DNA from: Cryobacterium aureum
GTDB lineage: Bacteria; Actinomycetota; Actinomycetes; Actinomycetales; Microbacteriaceae
DNA length: 64,000 bases
Direction of reading: 5' to 3'
NCBI RefSeq assembly: GCF_002954245.1
Contig: NZ_PPTG01000029.1
Location: 349,417 to 413,416, forward strand
This document shows positions 1 through 7,650 of this stretch, one piece after another. The position numbers and the translations under genes are program-made. The notes under the pieces are model-generated. The model did not search any database. It was not told where the DNA came from and worked only from the letters and a program-made list of their open reading frames with translations. Position 1 is the stretch's first letter, and every line of letters starts with the position of its first letter.

Positions 1-354
1 GTTCTGCAACAGGCTCCGCACCCCATCGATCTCGGCCGTGAACTGGCCCGCGATGATGGCGGTGAGCTCACCGATCCGGTCGCGGAGCGCGGTCAGGTCG
101 TTGTCTCGGGCGACGAGTAGGGCATCCGTTTCCGCGATGTAGTCGTCGTGGGTGGTCTCGTTGGCCGCCCAGCGCGCCGCCCACGTCTTCACGTGTTCGA
201 GGTCGCGGCGCTCCGATTTCTCGGCCCCGATGTGGTGCACGCAGTTCAAGCAGACAACTTGATCGCTCAACGACGTGAAGTGAAACGGCTGCGGCGCGAG
301 GCAGCACAAACAGGCCACTTCAACGTCGACGTGCAACGGATACGCGTGCGTCAC
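1..354 (-). CDS. Partial gene: zinc-ribbon plus coiled-coil protein
   Basis: This reading frame runs off the left edge (118 codons seen, no stop). It opens with GTG at 354-352, placed 8 bases after a GGTGGGA ribosome binding site. Residues 14-40 hold two Cys pairs (CLCC and CLNC) resembling a small zinc ribbon. From about residue 45 the chain is rich in Glu, Arg, Ala and Leu with heptad-like spacing, suggesting a helical coiled coil. It is divergent from the transporter at 546. I do not recognise the family. It could be a small regulator or a nuclease-associated zinc protein, but function is unknown. That it is coding is supported by the ribosome binding site and the Cys pairs. Confidence 0.55.
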   Translation of the reverse strand, partial: MTHAYPLHVDVEVACLCCLAPQPFHFTSLSDQVVCLNCVHHIGAEKSERRDLEHVKTWAARWAANETTHDDYIAETDALLVARDNDLTALRDRIGELTAIIAGQFTAEIDGVRSLLQN

Positions 355-420
355 GGTTGCTCCCACCTCACTCTCGTAGCTTCGAGAATACCGGTGCCGC
401 ATTTGTTCCCCGGAACACTC

Positions 421-463
421 TGTGCATTTCTGCACGTCACGCCTGTGAGAATCGCCTTTGACA
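421..463 (+). promoter_or_regulatory. Putative LysR operator and -35 box upstream of the transporter gene
   Basis: The dyad TGTGCA-N4-TGCACG lies at 421-436. CCTGTGA follows at 442 and a TTGACA-like -35 hexamer at 458-463. The same dyad, with CCTGTGA starting at the same 21-base offset, lies in front of mmsB (2923). The pairing suggests that one regulator, the LysR protein at 2001-2903, binds both. Binding is inferred. Confidence 0.5.
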
Positions 464-545
464 GCCTCCAACGCGAAGCGCAGGCTAAGACCAGCCAGAC
501 GACGTGCACGCACGTTGTGTCAATGACGACACCAGGGGGAATCCC

Positions 546-1925
546 ATGAGCCCGACCAGATCCGACACTCGAAACGATCCGCAGTCATCCGGACTGAAAA
601 AGGTCGTTGCGGCCTCCATGGCCGGCACGGTCGTCGAATGGTACGAATTCTTTCTTTACGCCTCGGCGGCCACCCTGGTCTTCGGCACTCTGTTTTTTCC
701 GAACGCCGGCACCGAGCTCGAGGGCATCATCGCGGCCTTCGCCACCTACGCCGTCGGTTTTTTGGCTCGCCCGATCGGCGGAATCGTGTTCGGTCACTTC
801 GGCGACAAGTTCGGCCGCAAACGCCTGCTCCAATTCAGCCTCGTACTTGTTGGGGTGGCCACTTTTCTGATGGGCTGCCTGCCGACGTTCCAGCAAATCG
901 GCTACCTCGCACCGGTACTGCTCGTGCTCCTGCGTTTCATTCAGGGCTTCGCCGTCGGCGGCGAATGGGGCGGCGCCGTGCTGCTGGTGGCCGAGCACAG
1001 CCCGCCGAAGTCGCGCGGCTTCTGGGCCAGCTGGCCCCAGTCCGCCGTGCCCATGGGCAACCTGCTGGCCACCGCAGTGCTGTTCGTACTCGCCTCCACC
1101 CTCTCCGATGAAGCCTTCCTGAGCTGGGGCTGGCGTGTGGCCTTCTGGCTTTCCGCGGTGATCGTGCTCATCGGCTACTACATTCGCACCAAGGTCAGCG
1201 ATGCTCCCATCTTCCTCAAGGCGCAAAAGGAGGTCGTTGCGGGCGACAAGGGCTTTGGCATCATCGAGGTCTTCCGCCGTTACCCGCGCGGGGTGTTCAC
1301 CGCGATGGGCCTGCGCTTCGCCGAGAATATTCTCTATTACCTCGTCGTGGTCTTCTCGATCACTTATTTGAAGATCATCGTTGAAATGGACACCTCCCGC
1401 GTTCTGCTGCTCCTGCTCATCGCCCACGCGATTCACTTCATCGTCATTCCGCTCGTCGGCCACCTGTCCGACCGAGTGGGCCGCCGCCCGGTGTACTTCG
1501 TGGGCGCCGTGCTCGCCGGTACTTGGGGCTTCTTCGCCTTTCCCATGATGGACACCGCGAACGACTTCATCATCATTGTCGCGATCATGATGGGCCTGCT
1601 CTTTCACGCCCTCATGTATGCCGGCCAACCCGCCATCATGGCCGAAATGTTCCCCACCCGCATGCGCTACTCCGGCGTCTCTCTCGGCTACCAGGTCACC
1701 TCGGTCATCGCGGGCTCGATCGCTCCGATCATCGCCGTGAGCCTGCTCTCCACCTTCAAGTCCTCGGTGCCGGTGGCCATCTACCTCGCAGCGGCCTGCC
1801 TGGTCACGGCCCTTGTCGTGCTCACCCTCAAGGAAACGCGCGGACTCTCCCTGCACGACATTGACGCAGCGGATGCCGCCGAATCGGCCGATCGCGCCAC
1901 CCACGCCGAGGTCGCACGCCGGTAG
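546..1925 (+). CDS. MFS transporter, metabolite:H+ symporter (MHS) family
   Basis: This 459-residue inner-membrane protein has about 12 hydrophobic helices. It carries the MHS/ShiA/ProP-type signature: an N-terminal EWYEFFLYA stretch (about residues 31-39) and the loop 2-3 motif GHFGDKFGRKR (about 83-93). MHS proteins import carboxylates, shikimate, proline or betaine with protons. The start at 546 is chosen because AGGGGGA lies 6 bases upstream; an in-frame ATG at 504 has no such site. The gene stands alone on the plus strand and converges on lysR. A promoter region like that of mmsB lies upstream, so the substrate may be a precursor of the semialdehyde pathway encoded by mmsBA. The substrate is inferred from context only. 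Confidence 0.85.
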   Translation: MSPTRSDTRNDPQSSGLKKVVAASMAGTVVEWYEFFLYASAATLVFGTLFFPNAGTELEGIIAAFATYAVGFLARPIGGIVFGHFGDKFGRKRLLQFSLVLVGVATFLMGCLPTFQQIGYLAPVLLVLLRFIQGFAVGGEWGGAVLLVAEHSPPKSRGFWASWPQSAVPMGNLLATAVLFVLASTLSDEAFLSWGWRVAFWLSAVIVLIGYYIRTKVSDAPIFLKAQKEVVAGDKGFGIIEVFRRYPRGVFTAMGLRFAENILYYLVVVFSITYLKIIVEMDTSRVLLLLLIAHAIHFIVIPLVGHLSDRVGRRPVYFVGAVLAGTWGFFAFPMMDTANDFIIIVAIMMGLLFHALMYAGQPAIMAEMFPTRMRYSGVSLGYQVTSVIAGSIAPIIAVSLLSTFKSSVPVAIYLAAACLVTALVVLTLKETRGLSLHDIDAADAAESADRATHAEVARR

Positions 1926-1940
1926 CGCCTCGCTGCCTGT

Positions 1941-1968
1941 GGCGGTCCGTTTCAGTGATCGGGCCGCC
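1941..1968. terminator. Hairpin between convergent transporter and LysR genes
   Basis: A 9-bp stem (1941-1949 with 1960-1968, one G-U pair) and 10-base loop lie 15 bases after the transporter stop and before the end of the opposing LysR gene. It is a plausible bidirectional terminator, with only a short T stretch after it. Confidence 0.5.
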
Positions 1969-2000
1969 ATTTCCGCACCGGCGGGGCATCCACTCGTTGG

Positions 2001-2903
2001 TCACTCGCTGAAGGCGGCCGGTCGGTTCGCGATCTCCAGGGTGATCGACTCGATAGCGGCGCGCACCACGGGCGAGCGCAACGACTCCGCCCGCACGACG
2101 GCCCAGATCGGCAGTTGACGCTGAAAGTCGGCGCGCAACACGGGCACGAATTCCGGCCGGTCGTGAACCAGAAAATTCGGCAGCAGCCCGATACCGGCAC
2201 CGGCCTGCACCGCCTCCAGCTGCGCGAACAGGCTAGTCGCCTGAAACGTCGTGGCCGGTTCCGGCAGCTCGGAGGAGCGATAGCCCAGGTCGGTCACGAG
2301 CAGGGCACTCTCGACGTATGACACGAAACTGTGCGCCGCAACGTCGTCGAGGGTGCGGGGCACGCCGCGGCCCCGCAGATACTCGCGGCTGGCGTACAGC
2401 CGCAGAAAATAGTTGGTGAGGAACATCGCCTGCGCGTTGTTGACATCGTTGCGGCCGGCCACGATTTCCAGGTCGACGCCCGACCGGTTCTGGCTCACCT
2501 TGCGGGTGGCGCTGAACATCTCGATATTGATGCGTGGGTGGCTCTGCTGCAGTTTCACGAGTGCCGGCGTGACGATCTCCGCCCCGAATCCGTCGATGGT
2601 GCTGATGCGCAGCAGCCCCGAAAGCGGGTCGGTCTGGCTAATGGCCGTAGCGAGGGTGCCGAGTCGATCTTCGATCGCCTCGGCCGCACTGACCGCGTGC
2701 CGGCCGAGCTCGGTGAGCTCCCAGCCGTGCGGGCTGCGCTCGAGCGTGCGACCGCCCAGCTCCGCATCGAGCGCGAGGATGCGCCGCGAGATGGTCGTGT
2801 GGGTGGTCCCGAGCGCCTCGGCGACCGCGTTGAAGCGGCCCAGTCTGGCCACGGTGAGCAGCACGAGCAGATCGTTCGGGCTCGGAAGCTGGTGTGAACT
2901 CAC
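2001..2903 (-). CDS. LysR-family transcriptional regulator
   Basis: The protein has 300 residues, the usual LysR length. An N-terminal winged helix-turn-helix (about residues 8-66) includes a recognition helix reading GTTHTTISRRI. A LysR substrate-binding domain (about 90-290) follows. It is divergent from mmsB across a 112-bp gap containing the dyad TGTGC-N6-GCACA. LysR proteins usually regulate the divergent operon and themselves with a small-molecule co-inducer; here 3-hydroxy acids or semialdehydes of the mms pathway would fit. A second copy of the dyad and promoter precedes the transporter at 546, so that gene is a likely further target. Confidence 0.88.
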   Translation of the reverse strand: MSSHQLPSPNDLLVLLTVARLGRFNAVAEALGTTHTTISRRILALDAELGGRTLERSPHGWELTELGRHAVSAAEAIEDRLGTLATAISQTDPLSGLLRISTIDGFGAEIVTPALVKLQQSHPRINIEMFSATRKVSQNRSGVDLEIVAGRNDVNNAQAMFLTNYFLRLYASREYLRGRGVPRTLDDVAAHSFVSYVESALLVTDLGYRSSELPEPATTFQATSLFAQLEAVQAGAGIGLLPNFLVHDRPEFVPVLRADFQRQLPIWAVVRAESLRSPVVRAAIESITLEIANRPAAFSE

Positions 2904-2922
2904 GGATCAGTCCTCTCGAGCG

Positions 2923-2965
2923 TGTGCATCTGCGCACATACCCCCTGTGAAATATTGCCTTGATT
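2923..2965 (+). promoter_or_regulatory. LysR operator and promoter of mmsBA
   Basis: The dyad TGTGC-N6-GCACA occupies 2923-2938. CCTGTGA starts at 2944, exactly 21 bases from the dyad start as in the copy at 421. A TTGATT -35-like hexamer follows at 2960-2965. The region lies between lysR and mmsB and could drive both directions. Confidence 0.5.
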
Positions 2966-3015
2966 GCACTCTATCCGGCTGCGAAGGTGGGGGGACACAA
3001 GCAAGGGAGCTGCGA

Positions 3016-3912
3016 ATGTCAGTAATCGCATGGATCGGGTTGGGCAACATGGGCGGGCCCATGTCCGCCAATATGGTGGCCGCCGGCCACGAGGTGCGCG
3101 GGTTCGATGTGAATCCGGATGCCGTAGCCACCGCCGTCGCAGCGGGCGTCACAGCCGCCGCTGGCATCAGGGAAGCCGTCGCGGGCGCCGACGTCGTCTT
3201 CACCATGCTGCCGAAGGGCGAGCATGCGCGTGCCGTCTACTTCGGCGATGACGGCGTGCTGGCCACGGCCGACACGGGCACCCTGCTGGTGGACTCGTCA
3301 ACGATCGACATCGAGACCGCCCAGACCCTGCACGATGCAGCAGCGGCCGCCGGCTTTCGCTTCGTCGACGCCCCGGTCTCTGGCGGCATGAGCGGTGCCA
3401 CCGCCGGAACGCTCACCTTCATGATCGGCGGCGATGCTGATGCCGTCAGCGACGCCACCACGTTCATCGAGCCGATGGCGGCGAACATAATTCCGACTGG
3501 CGGCGCCACGACCGGCCAGGCCGCGAAGATCTGCAACAATCTCATGCTGTTCATCAACCTCGCCGCGACGGCGGAGGGCGCTGTTTTAGCCGAGCGGCTG
3601 GGACTGGACAAGCAGGTTTTCTGGGATATCGCATCCGTTTCGTCGGGTGACAGCTGGGCGCTGCGTACCTGGTATCCGATCAAGGATGTTGTCGCGACGG
3701 CCGCCTCCAACCGGGATTTCGCCCCGACGTTCACCGCAACGCTCGCGAGCAAGGACATCGGGCTGGCGATCGCTGCGGCCCGCGCCACCGAAACGCCGCT
3801 TGAGATCGGCGAGCACGTCGCCGAGCTGTTTCAGCGGCTGATCGACGAGGGCGAGGGCGGCAAGGACTGCTCCATGATCGTCAAACTCGTCGACGGTTCC
3901 CTGCACGCCTGA
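3016..3912 (+). CDS. mmsB: 3-hydroxyisobutyrate dehydrogenase family enzyme
   Basis: This 298-residue NAD(P)-dependent beta-hydroxyacid dehydrogenase oxidises 3-hydroxyisobutyrate (or 3-hydroxypropionate and similar acids) to the semialdehyde. The N-terminus carries the dinucleotide motif GLGNMGGPM (residues 7-15). The substrate-binding signature DAPVSGGMSGA lies near 119-129, and the catalytic Lys sits in GQAAKICNN (about 170-178). The start ATG at 3016 has GGGAGC upstream and leaves no surplus N-terminal sequence. It is followed 30 bases later by mmsA, whose product uses the semialdehyde, so the two form an operon of valine- or beta-alanine-type catabolism. The exact substrate cannot be read from sequence. 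Confidence 0.88.
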   Translation: MSVIAWIGLGNMGGPMSANMVAAGHEVRGFDVNPDAVATAVAAGVTAAAGIREAVAGADVVFTMLPKGEHARAVYFGDDGVLATADTGTLLVDSSTIDIETAQTLHDAAAAAGFRFVDAPVSGGMSGATAGTLTFMIGGDADAVSDATTFIEPMAANIIPTGGATTGQAAKICNNLMLFINLAATAEGAVLAERLGLDKQVFWDIASVSSGDSWALRTWYPIKDVVATAASNRDFAPTFTATLASKDIGLAIAAARATETPLEIGEHVAELFQRLIDEGEGGKDCSMIVKLVDGSLHA

Positions 3913-3942
3913 ACCATTTTATCCACCAGAAAGAGTACTGTC

Positions 3943-5427
3943 ATGCAAACAATTCCCCACTACATCAACGGCCAGCGCATCGAGTCGGCCGAACGGTTCG
4001 GTCCCGTGTTCAATCCGGCCACCGGCATACAGGAGAAACAGGTCGTGCTGGCTTCCCGCGCGGTCGTGATCGACGCCATCGAATCGGCCCAGGCCGCCCT
4101 GCCCGAGTGGCGAGCCAGCACGCTGGCCAAGCGCACGGCCATCTTCTTCAAGGTGCGCGAGTTGCTCGCCGAGCGTACAAGCGAGCTCGCCGCAATTCTC
4201 ACGAGTGAGCACGGCAAGGTGCTCTCCGACGCCGCCGGCGAGATCACCCGCGGGCTCGAAAACATCGAATTCGCCACCGGCCTCGCGCACATGCTCAAGG
4301 GCGACTTCTCCCAGCAGGTCTCCCACGGAATAGACGTGCACTCGGTGCGCCAGGCCGTCGGCGTCGTCGCCTGCGTCACCCCGTTCAACTTTCCGGCCAT
4401 GGTCCCGCTGTGGATGATCGGCAGCGCCCTCGCCTGCGGCAACACCGTGCTGCTCAAGCCAAGCGAGAAGGACCCGTCGTCGGCGATCTTCATTGCTGAG
4501 ATCTTCACGGAGGCCGGCCTGCCCGCCGGCGTGCTCAACGTGGTGCAGGGCGATAAGGAGGCCGTCGACGAGCTGCTCGACAACCCTGCCGTCAAGGCAA
4601 TCAGCTTCGTCGGATCCACCCCGATCGCCAAGACCATCTACAACCGGGCCGCCGCGAACGGCAAGCGGGTACAAGCGCTCGGCGGCGCCAAGAACCACAT
4701 GGTCGTGCTGCCGGACGCCGACCTGGAGATGACAGCGGATGCCGCGATCAACGCCGCCTACGGATCCGCCGGGGAGCGCTGCATGGCCGTGAGCGTGCTC
4801 GTGGCCGTCGGCGGCATCGCCGACGGCCTCGTCGCCGCGATCGAGCAGCGCATGAATAAGCTCCGTGTCGGCCCCGGAACCGATCCGGCCTCGCAGATGG
4901 GCCCGCTGATCACCGGAGAACACCGCGACCGGGTCGCCTCCTACCTGGCCGGTGCCGAGGCGGCCGGCGCCACGATGGTCGTCGACGGCCGGAGCCAGAA
5001 CTTCGACAGCGATGGGTTCTTTCTCGGTGTCAGTCTGATCGACCACGTCACGCCTGGAATGAAGGTCTACGACGATGAGATCTTCGGCCCGGTGCTTTCG
5101 GTCGTGCGGGTTGACACTTTCGACGAGGCCGTGAAGCTCGTCAACGAGCACGAGTTCGGCAACGGTGTCGCCCTGTTCACGAGGGACGGCGGGGCGGCCC
5201 GGCAGTTTGAGTTCGAGATCGAAGCGGGCATGGTCGGCATCAACGTGCCCATTCCGGTCCCGGTCGGATCGTTCTCGTTTGGCGGGTGGAAGAACTCGCT
5301 GTTCGGTGACGCGCATATGTATGGGCCGGACAGCATCCGCTTTTATACCCGCGCCAAGGTCGTCACGACCCGCTGGCCCGACCCGGCCACTTCGGAAATC
5401 GACCTCGGTTTTCCGCAGATGGCCTGA
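3943..5427 (+). CDS. mmsA: CoA-acylating methylmalonate-semialdehyde dehydrogenase
   Basis: This 494-residue cytosolic aldehyde dehydrogenase converts methylmalonate or malonate semialdehyde plus CoA and NAD+ to propionyl- or acetyl-CoA and CO2. Visible motifs are the cofactor-site segment TPFNFPAMVPLW (about 146-157), the Rossmann segment FVGSTPIAKTIY and the catalytic Cys in GERCMAV (about C280). The C-terminal segment PVPVGSFSFGGWK is typical of the MmsA subgroup. Length matches the family. It lies downstream of mmsB in the same operon and ends at a strong hairpin. Together the two enzymes feed 3-hydroxy acids into central metabolism. Confidence 0.92.
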   Translation: MQTIPHYINGQRIESAERFGPVFNPATGIQEKQVVLASRAVVIDAIESAQAALPEWRASTLAKRTAIFFKVRELLAERTSELAAILTSEHGKVLSDAAGEITRGLENIEFATGLAHMLKGDFSQQVSHGIDVHSVRQAVGVVACVTPFNFPAMVPLWMIGSALACGNTVLLKPSEKDPSSAIFIAEIFTEAGLPAGVLNVVQGDKEAVDELLDNPAVKAISFVGSTPIAKTIYNRAAANGKRVQALGGAKNHMVVLPDADLEMTADAAINAAYGSAGERCMAVSVLVAVGGIADGLVAAIEQRMNKLRVGPGTDPASQMGPLITGEHRDRVASYLAGAEAAGATMVVDGRSQNFDSDGFFLGVSLIDHVTPGMKVYDDEIFGPVLSVVRVDTFDEAVKLVNEHEFGNGVALFTRDGGAARQFEFEIEAGMVGINVPIPVPVGSFSFGGWKNSLFGDAHMYGPDSIRFYTRAKVVTTRWPDPATSEIDLGFPQMA

Positions 5428-5431
5428 GTGA

Positions 5432-5461
5432 GTCGGGTCCCCGGTTTGTGGGGGACCCGAC
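5432..5461 (+). terminator. Hairpin after mmsA
   Basis: A perfect 11-bp GC-rich stem (5432-5442 with 5451-5461) with an 8-base loop starts 5 bases after the mmsA stop. No long T run follows, which is common in high-GC actinomycetes. Confidence 0.7.
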
Positions 5462-5477
5462 CTTGGCGGGTTAGGGT

Positions 5478-6263
5478 GTGGGAGTGCCGCCTTCGACCCG
5501 CCCCACCGCCACGCGCGAGTTCTTCGCCGGAGCCGGTTTTCTCGGTAGCGGCCTCAGAATGTGGATCACGTCGCCGCGCCTCATGCTACTCGGCGCCCTG
5601 CCGGCGTTCATCGTCGGCATTGCGTACGTCGCTGGCATCGTGCTGCTGCTAGTCAACCTCGAGGTCATCGCAGTGGGGATCAGTCCGTTCGCGAGCGGCT
5701 GGGGAGAGCCGTGGCGCACGGGAATGCGGGTCGTGGCCGGCGCGGCGGTCGCGGCCGCCGGTATTCTCCTATTGGCATATACCTTCGTGGCGGTGACTCT
5801 CGCCGTCGGCGACCCCTTCTATGAGCGCATCTGGCGCGCGGTCGAGACCACCCTCGGCGATGCGCCGGTCGAACCCGAGCGCGGCCTGCTGCGCAGCATT
5901 CTGCGCTCGGTGGCCGACGCCCTGCGACTGATCGGCCTGGCCGTCGGGGTCGCTATGCTGCTGCTCGTCTGCGGCCTGATCCCCGGGCTCGGCCAGCTGG
6001 TCGCTCTCGTTCTCGGCGCGCTGTTCGGCGGCTGGATCCTCACCCTCGAACTCACCGGCTTCGCCTTCGACGCCCGTGGCTTCACCCTCAAACAGCGACG
6101 ACGGATGCTTCGCGCCCGCCGCCCGCGCAGCCTCGGTTTCGGCGTGCTCACCTACCTGTTGTTCCTAATTCCAGGCGCGGCCGTCATCGTCATGCCGGCG
6201 GCCGTGGCCGGCGCGGCCATGCTCAGCCGCGACGTTCTCGCATCGAGAGTGGAACCGGTTTAG
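5478..6263 (+). CDS. EI24 domain-containing (CysZ-like) membrane protein
   Basis: The protein has about 260 residues with four to six hydrophobic segments (about 33-60, 82-112, 155-185, 218-248) and the phrase AVGDPFYERIW near residue 108, characteristic of the EI24/CysZ family. CysZ proteins are sulfate permeases; actinobacterial members are mostly uncharacterised, so a transport role is only a family-level inference. GTG codons at 5478 and 5484 are both possible. The second has better spacing from AGGG at 5473. Its TAG stop overlaps, on the opposite strand, the stop of the convergent cytochrome-b-like gene. Confidence 0.75.
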   Translation: MGVPPSTRPTATREFFAGAGFLGSGLRMWITSPRLMLLGALPAFIVGIAYVAGIVLLLVNLEVIAVGISPFASGWGEPWRTGMRVVAGAAVAAAGILLLAYTFVAVTLAVGDPFYERIWRAVETTLGDAPVEPERGLLRSILRSVADALRLIGLAVGVAMLLLVCGLIPGLGQLVALVLGALFGGWILTLELTGFAFDARGFTLKQRRRMLRARRPRSLGFGVLTYLLFLIPGAAVIVMPAAVAGAAMLSRDVLASRVEPV

Positions 6264-7204
6264 CGCTTGCGGTGAATGATGCGACCGCTGCGCGCCGCGA
6301 TCGCACGCACGACCGCAGGACGCGCGCCAACCCAGATCCCGGCCGTGACGAGCACGGCCCCGACGAAGATCCAGACGCCGAGCCAGCCACCGTCATTGCG
6401 CGCCGCGTACATGTGGTTGAGGTTGGCGCGAGCGCCGGTCGTGAGCACGAGGGTCACATGCACGACGATGAACGCCACGAAGAAGATCAGCACCGCGAAG
6501 TGCAGCTTGCGCGCCACGGGCAGGGGAAAGACATGGTCGAGCCGGCGGAACCGCGCGGACAGGCCCGGTGACATGCGCAGGCCGGTCACCAGGGCGATCG
6601 GCGCCGCGATGAAGATCACGACGAAGTAGCTGAGCAGCTGCAGGGCGTTGTAGTGCACCCAGCCGGAGTCGGTCGGCCAGTTAAGCGAGGCATACTGCAG
6701 CCCGGCCGATATCGCGTTGGGAAAGACGTCCCAGTTGGTGGGCACGACGCGCAGCCACTGACCGGTCACGAACAACAGAACGTAAAAGAGGATGCCGTTG
6801 ATCATCCACAGGGTGTCGAAGACGATGTGCTGCCAGAGATGCAGGGTGATCCTAATCGGAGGATTTTTGGTGCGGAGCAGCCCGGTGTTCGTACGCGTCC
6901 AAAAAATGGTCGGACGCTTGGTCGTGCGCACCTGCCATCCGGTGCGTATGACAAACAGTATGAAGAAGGCGTTGAGCCCGTGTTGCCAGGCCAGCCAAGC
7001 CGGAATTCCCACCGGGGTAGCAGCTAGATGGGTCGAGGTTCCGGGGTACGTCAGTACGAACGACTCCACCACCGGAAGGGTACGCAGCCCGTTCGCCGCG
7101 AGCACCACGAGGGTCAGAGCGACCAGCACGGCCGGCACGATCCAGGCCAGCCGCAGCCACCGGTTCGGCCGAACCAAGTTCAGCCGGGAAGCACCCGTCG
7201 TCAT
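6260..7204 (-). CDS. Cytochrome b/b561-type integral membrane protein
   Basis: This membrane protein of about 314 residues has five or more hydrophobic helices. His residues lie in or near helices (WQHGLNAFF, HLWQHIVFD, WVHYNALQL, KLHFAVLIFF, FIVVHVTLV) as expected for b-type haem ligation in the cytochrome b561/formate dehydrogenase gamma fold. It could act as a quinone-linked electron carrier for a molybdopterin or other oxidoreductase, but no partner gene is adjacent. An in-frame GTG/ATG at 7249 would add 15 charged residues; 7204 gives the cleaner start. It is convergent with the EI24 gene, with a 4-base overlap of the ends. Confidence 0.72.
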   Translation of the reverse strand: MTTGASRLNLVRPNRWLRLAWIVPAVLVALTLVVLAANGLRTLPVVESFVLTYPGTSTHLAATPVGIPAWLAWQHGLNAFFILFVIRTGWQVRTTKRPTIFWTRTNTGLLRTKNPPIRITLHLWQHIVFDTLWMINGILFYVLLFVTGQWLRVVPTNWDVFPNAISAGLQYASLNWPTDSGWVHYNALQLLSYFVVIFIAAPIALVTGLRMSPGLSARFRRLDHVFPLPVARKLHFAVLIFFVAFIVVHVTLVLTTGARANLNHMYAARNDGGWLGVWIFVGAVLVTAGIWVGARPAVVRAIAARSGRIIHRKR

Positions 7205-7650
7205 CGCGATCCGTTCCCGCCCGGGCGGAATCCCGCAGCGTCTCCGCAAGGCTACTTGTCTGCCCGGCAGCGGTGTCTATCCGTGACGCGGCAGGTCACA
7301 TTTCCAGCGGCGACAGCCGAACACTATGTGCCATAACGACACAGGGCCTTCGATTTCTCGAAGGCCCTGACTGTTCGCCTGGATTGAGCGGCTAACCGCT
7401 GCCAATCCGCAGTGGGTGTTTCAGTTTATTCGAGAGCCCTTGCTATCGCTGGGGACTGAGAGGCAGTTTCCGGTCCCGCGGACGCGCGATTCCCGGCTAA
7501 GCCGGAATTCATTCCAGCAACTCCCCTACTTCCGCGCTATCACTGGGAGTTCCGGCCATTCGAGGCGACGCATCCTTGTCGGGACGAGCAGATATTGTCA
7601 GCCCTGCCGGGCCGGCTCGCCCGGCCAAAGACGTTGCTTCAGAGACGACT
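7205..7650. other. Intergenic region with two hairpins, no gene seen
   Basis: No supportable gene was found. A 10-bp stem (7343-7352 with 7359-7368, loop ATTTCT) lies in the middle and may be a terminator. A 7-bp GC stem (7606-7612 with 7619-7625) sits just after the stop of the large minus-strand gene. The upstream region of the cytochrome-b-like gene is also here. Confidence 0.4.
7606..7625 (-). terminator. Hairpin downstream of the DUF4011 helicase gene
   Basis: A GCCGGGC/GCCCGGC stem with a 6-base loop lies 26 bases past the stop of the large minus-strand gene. There is no strong T run. Confidence 0.4.

Noticed and set aside
585..1970. Long minus-strand open frame opposite the MHS transporter (461 codons)
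   Set aside because: It is a high-GC antisense shadow: the translation is rich in Gly, His, Asp and Arg with no family, while the plus-strand frame is a clear membrane protein.
3919..5316. Minus-strand open frame of 465 codons opposite mmsA
   Set aside because: Antisense shadow of a highly conserved dehydrogenase; composition is not protein-like.
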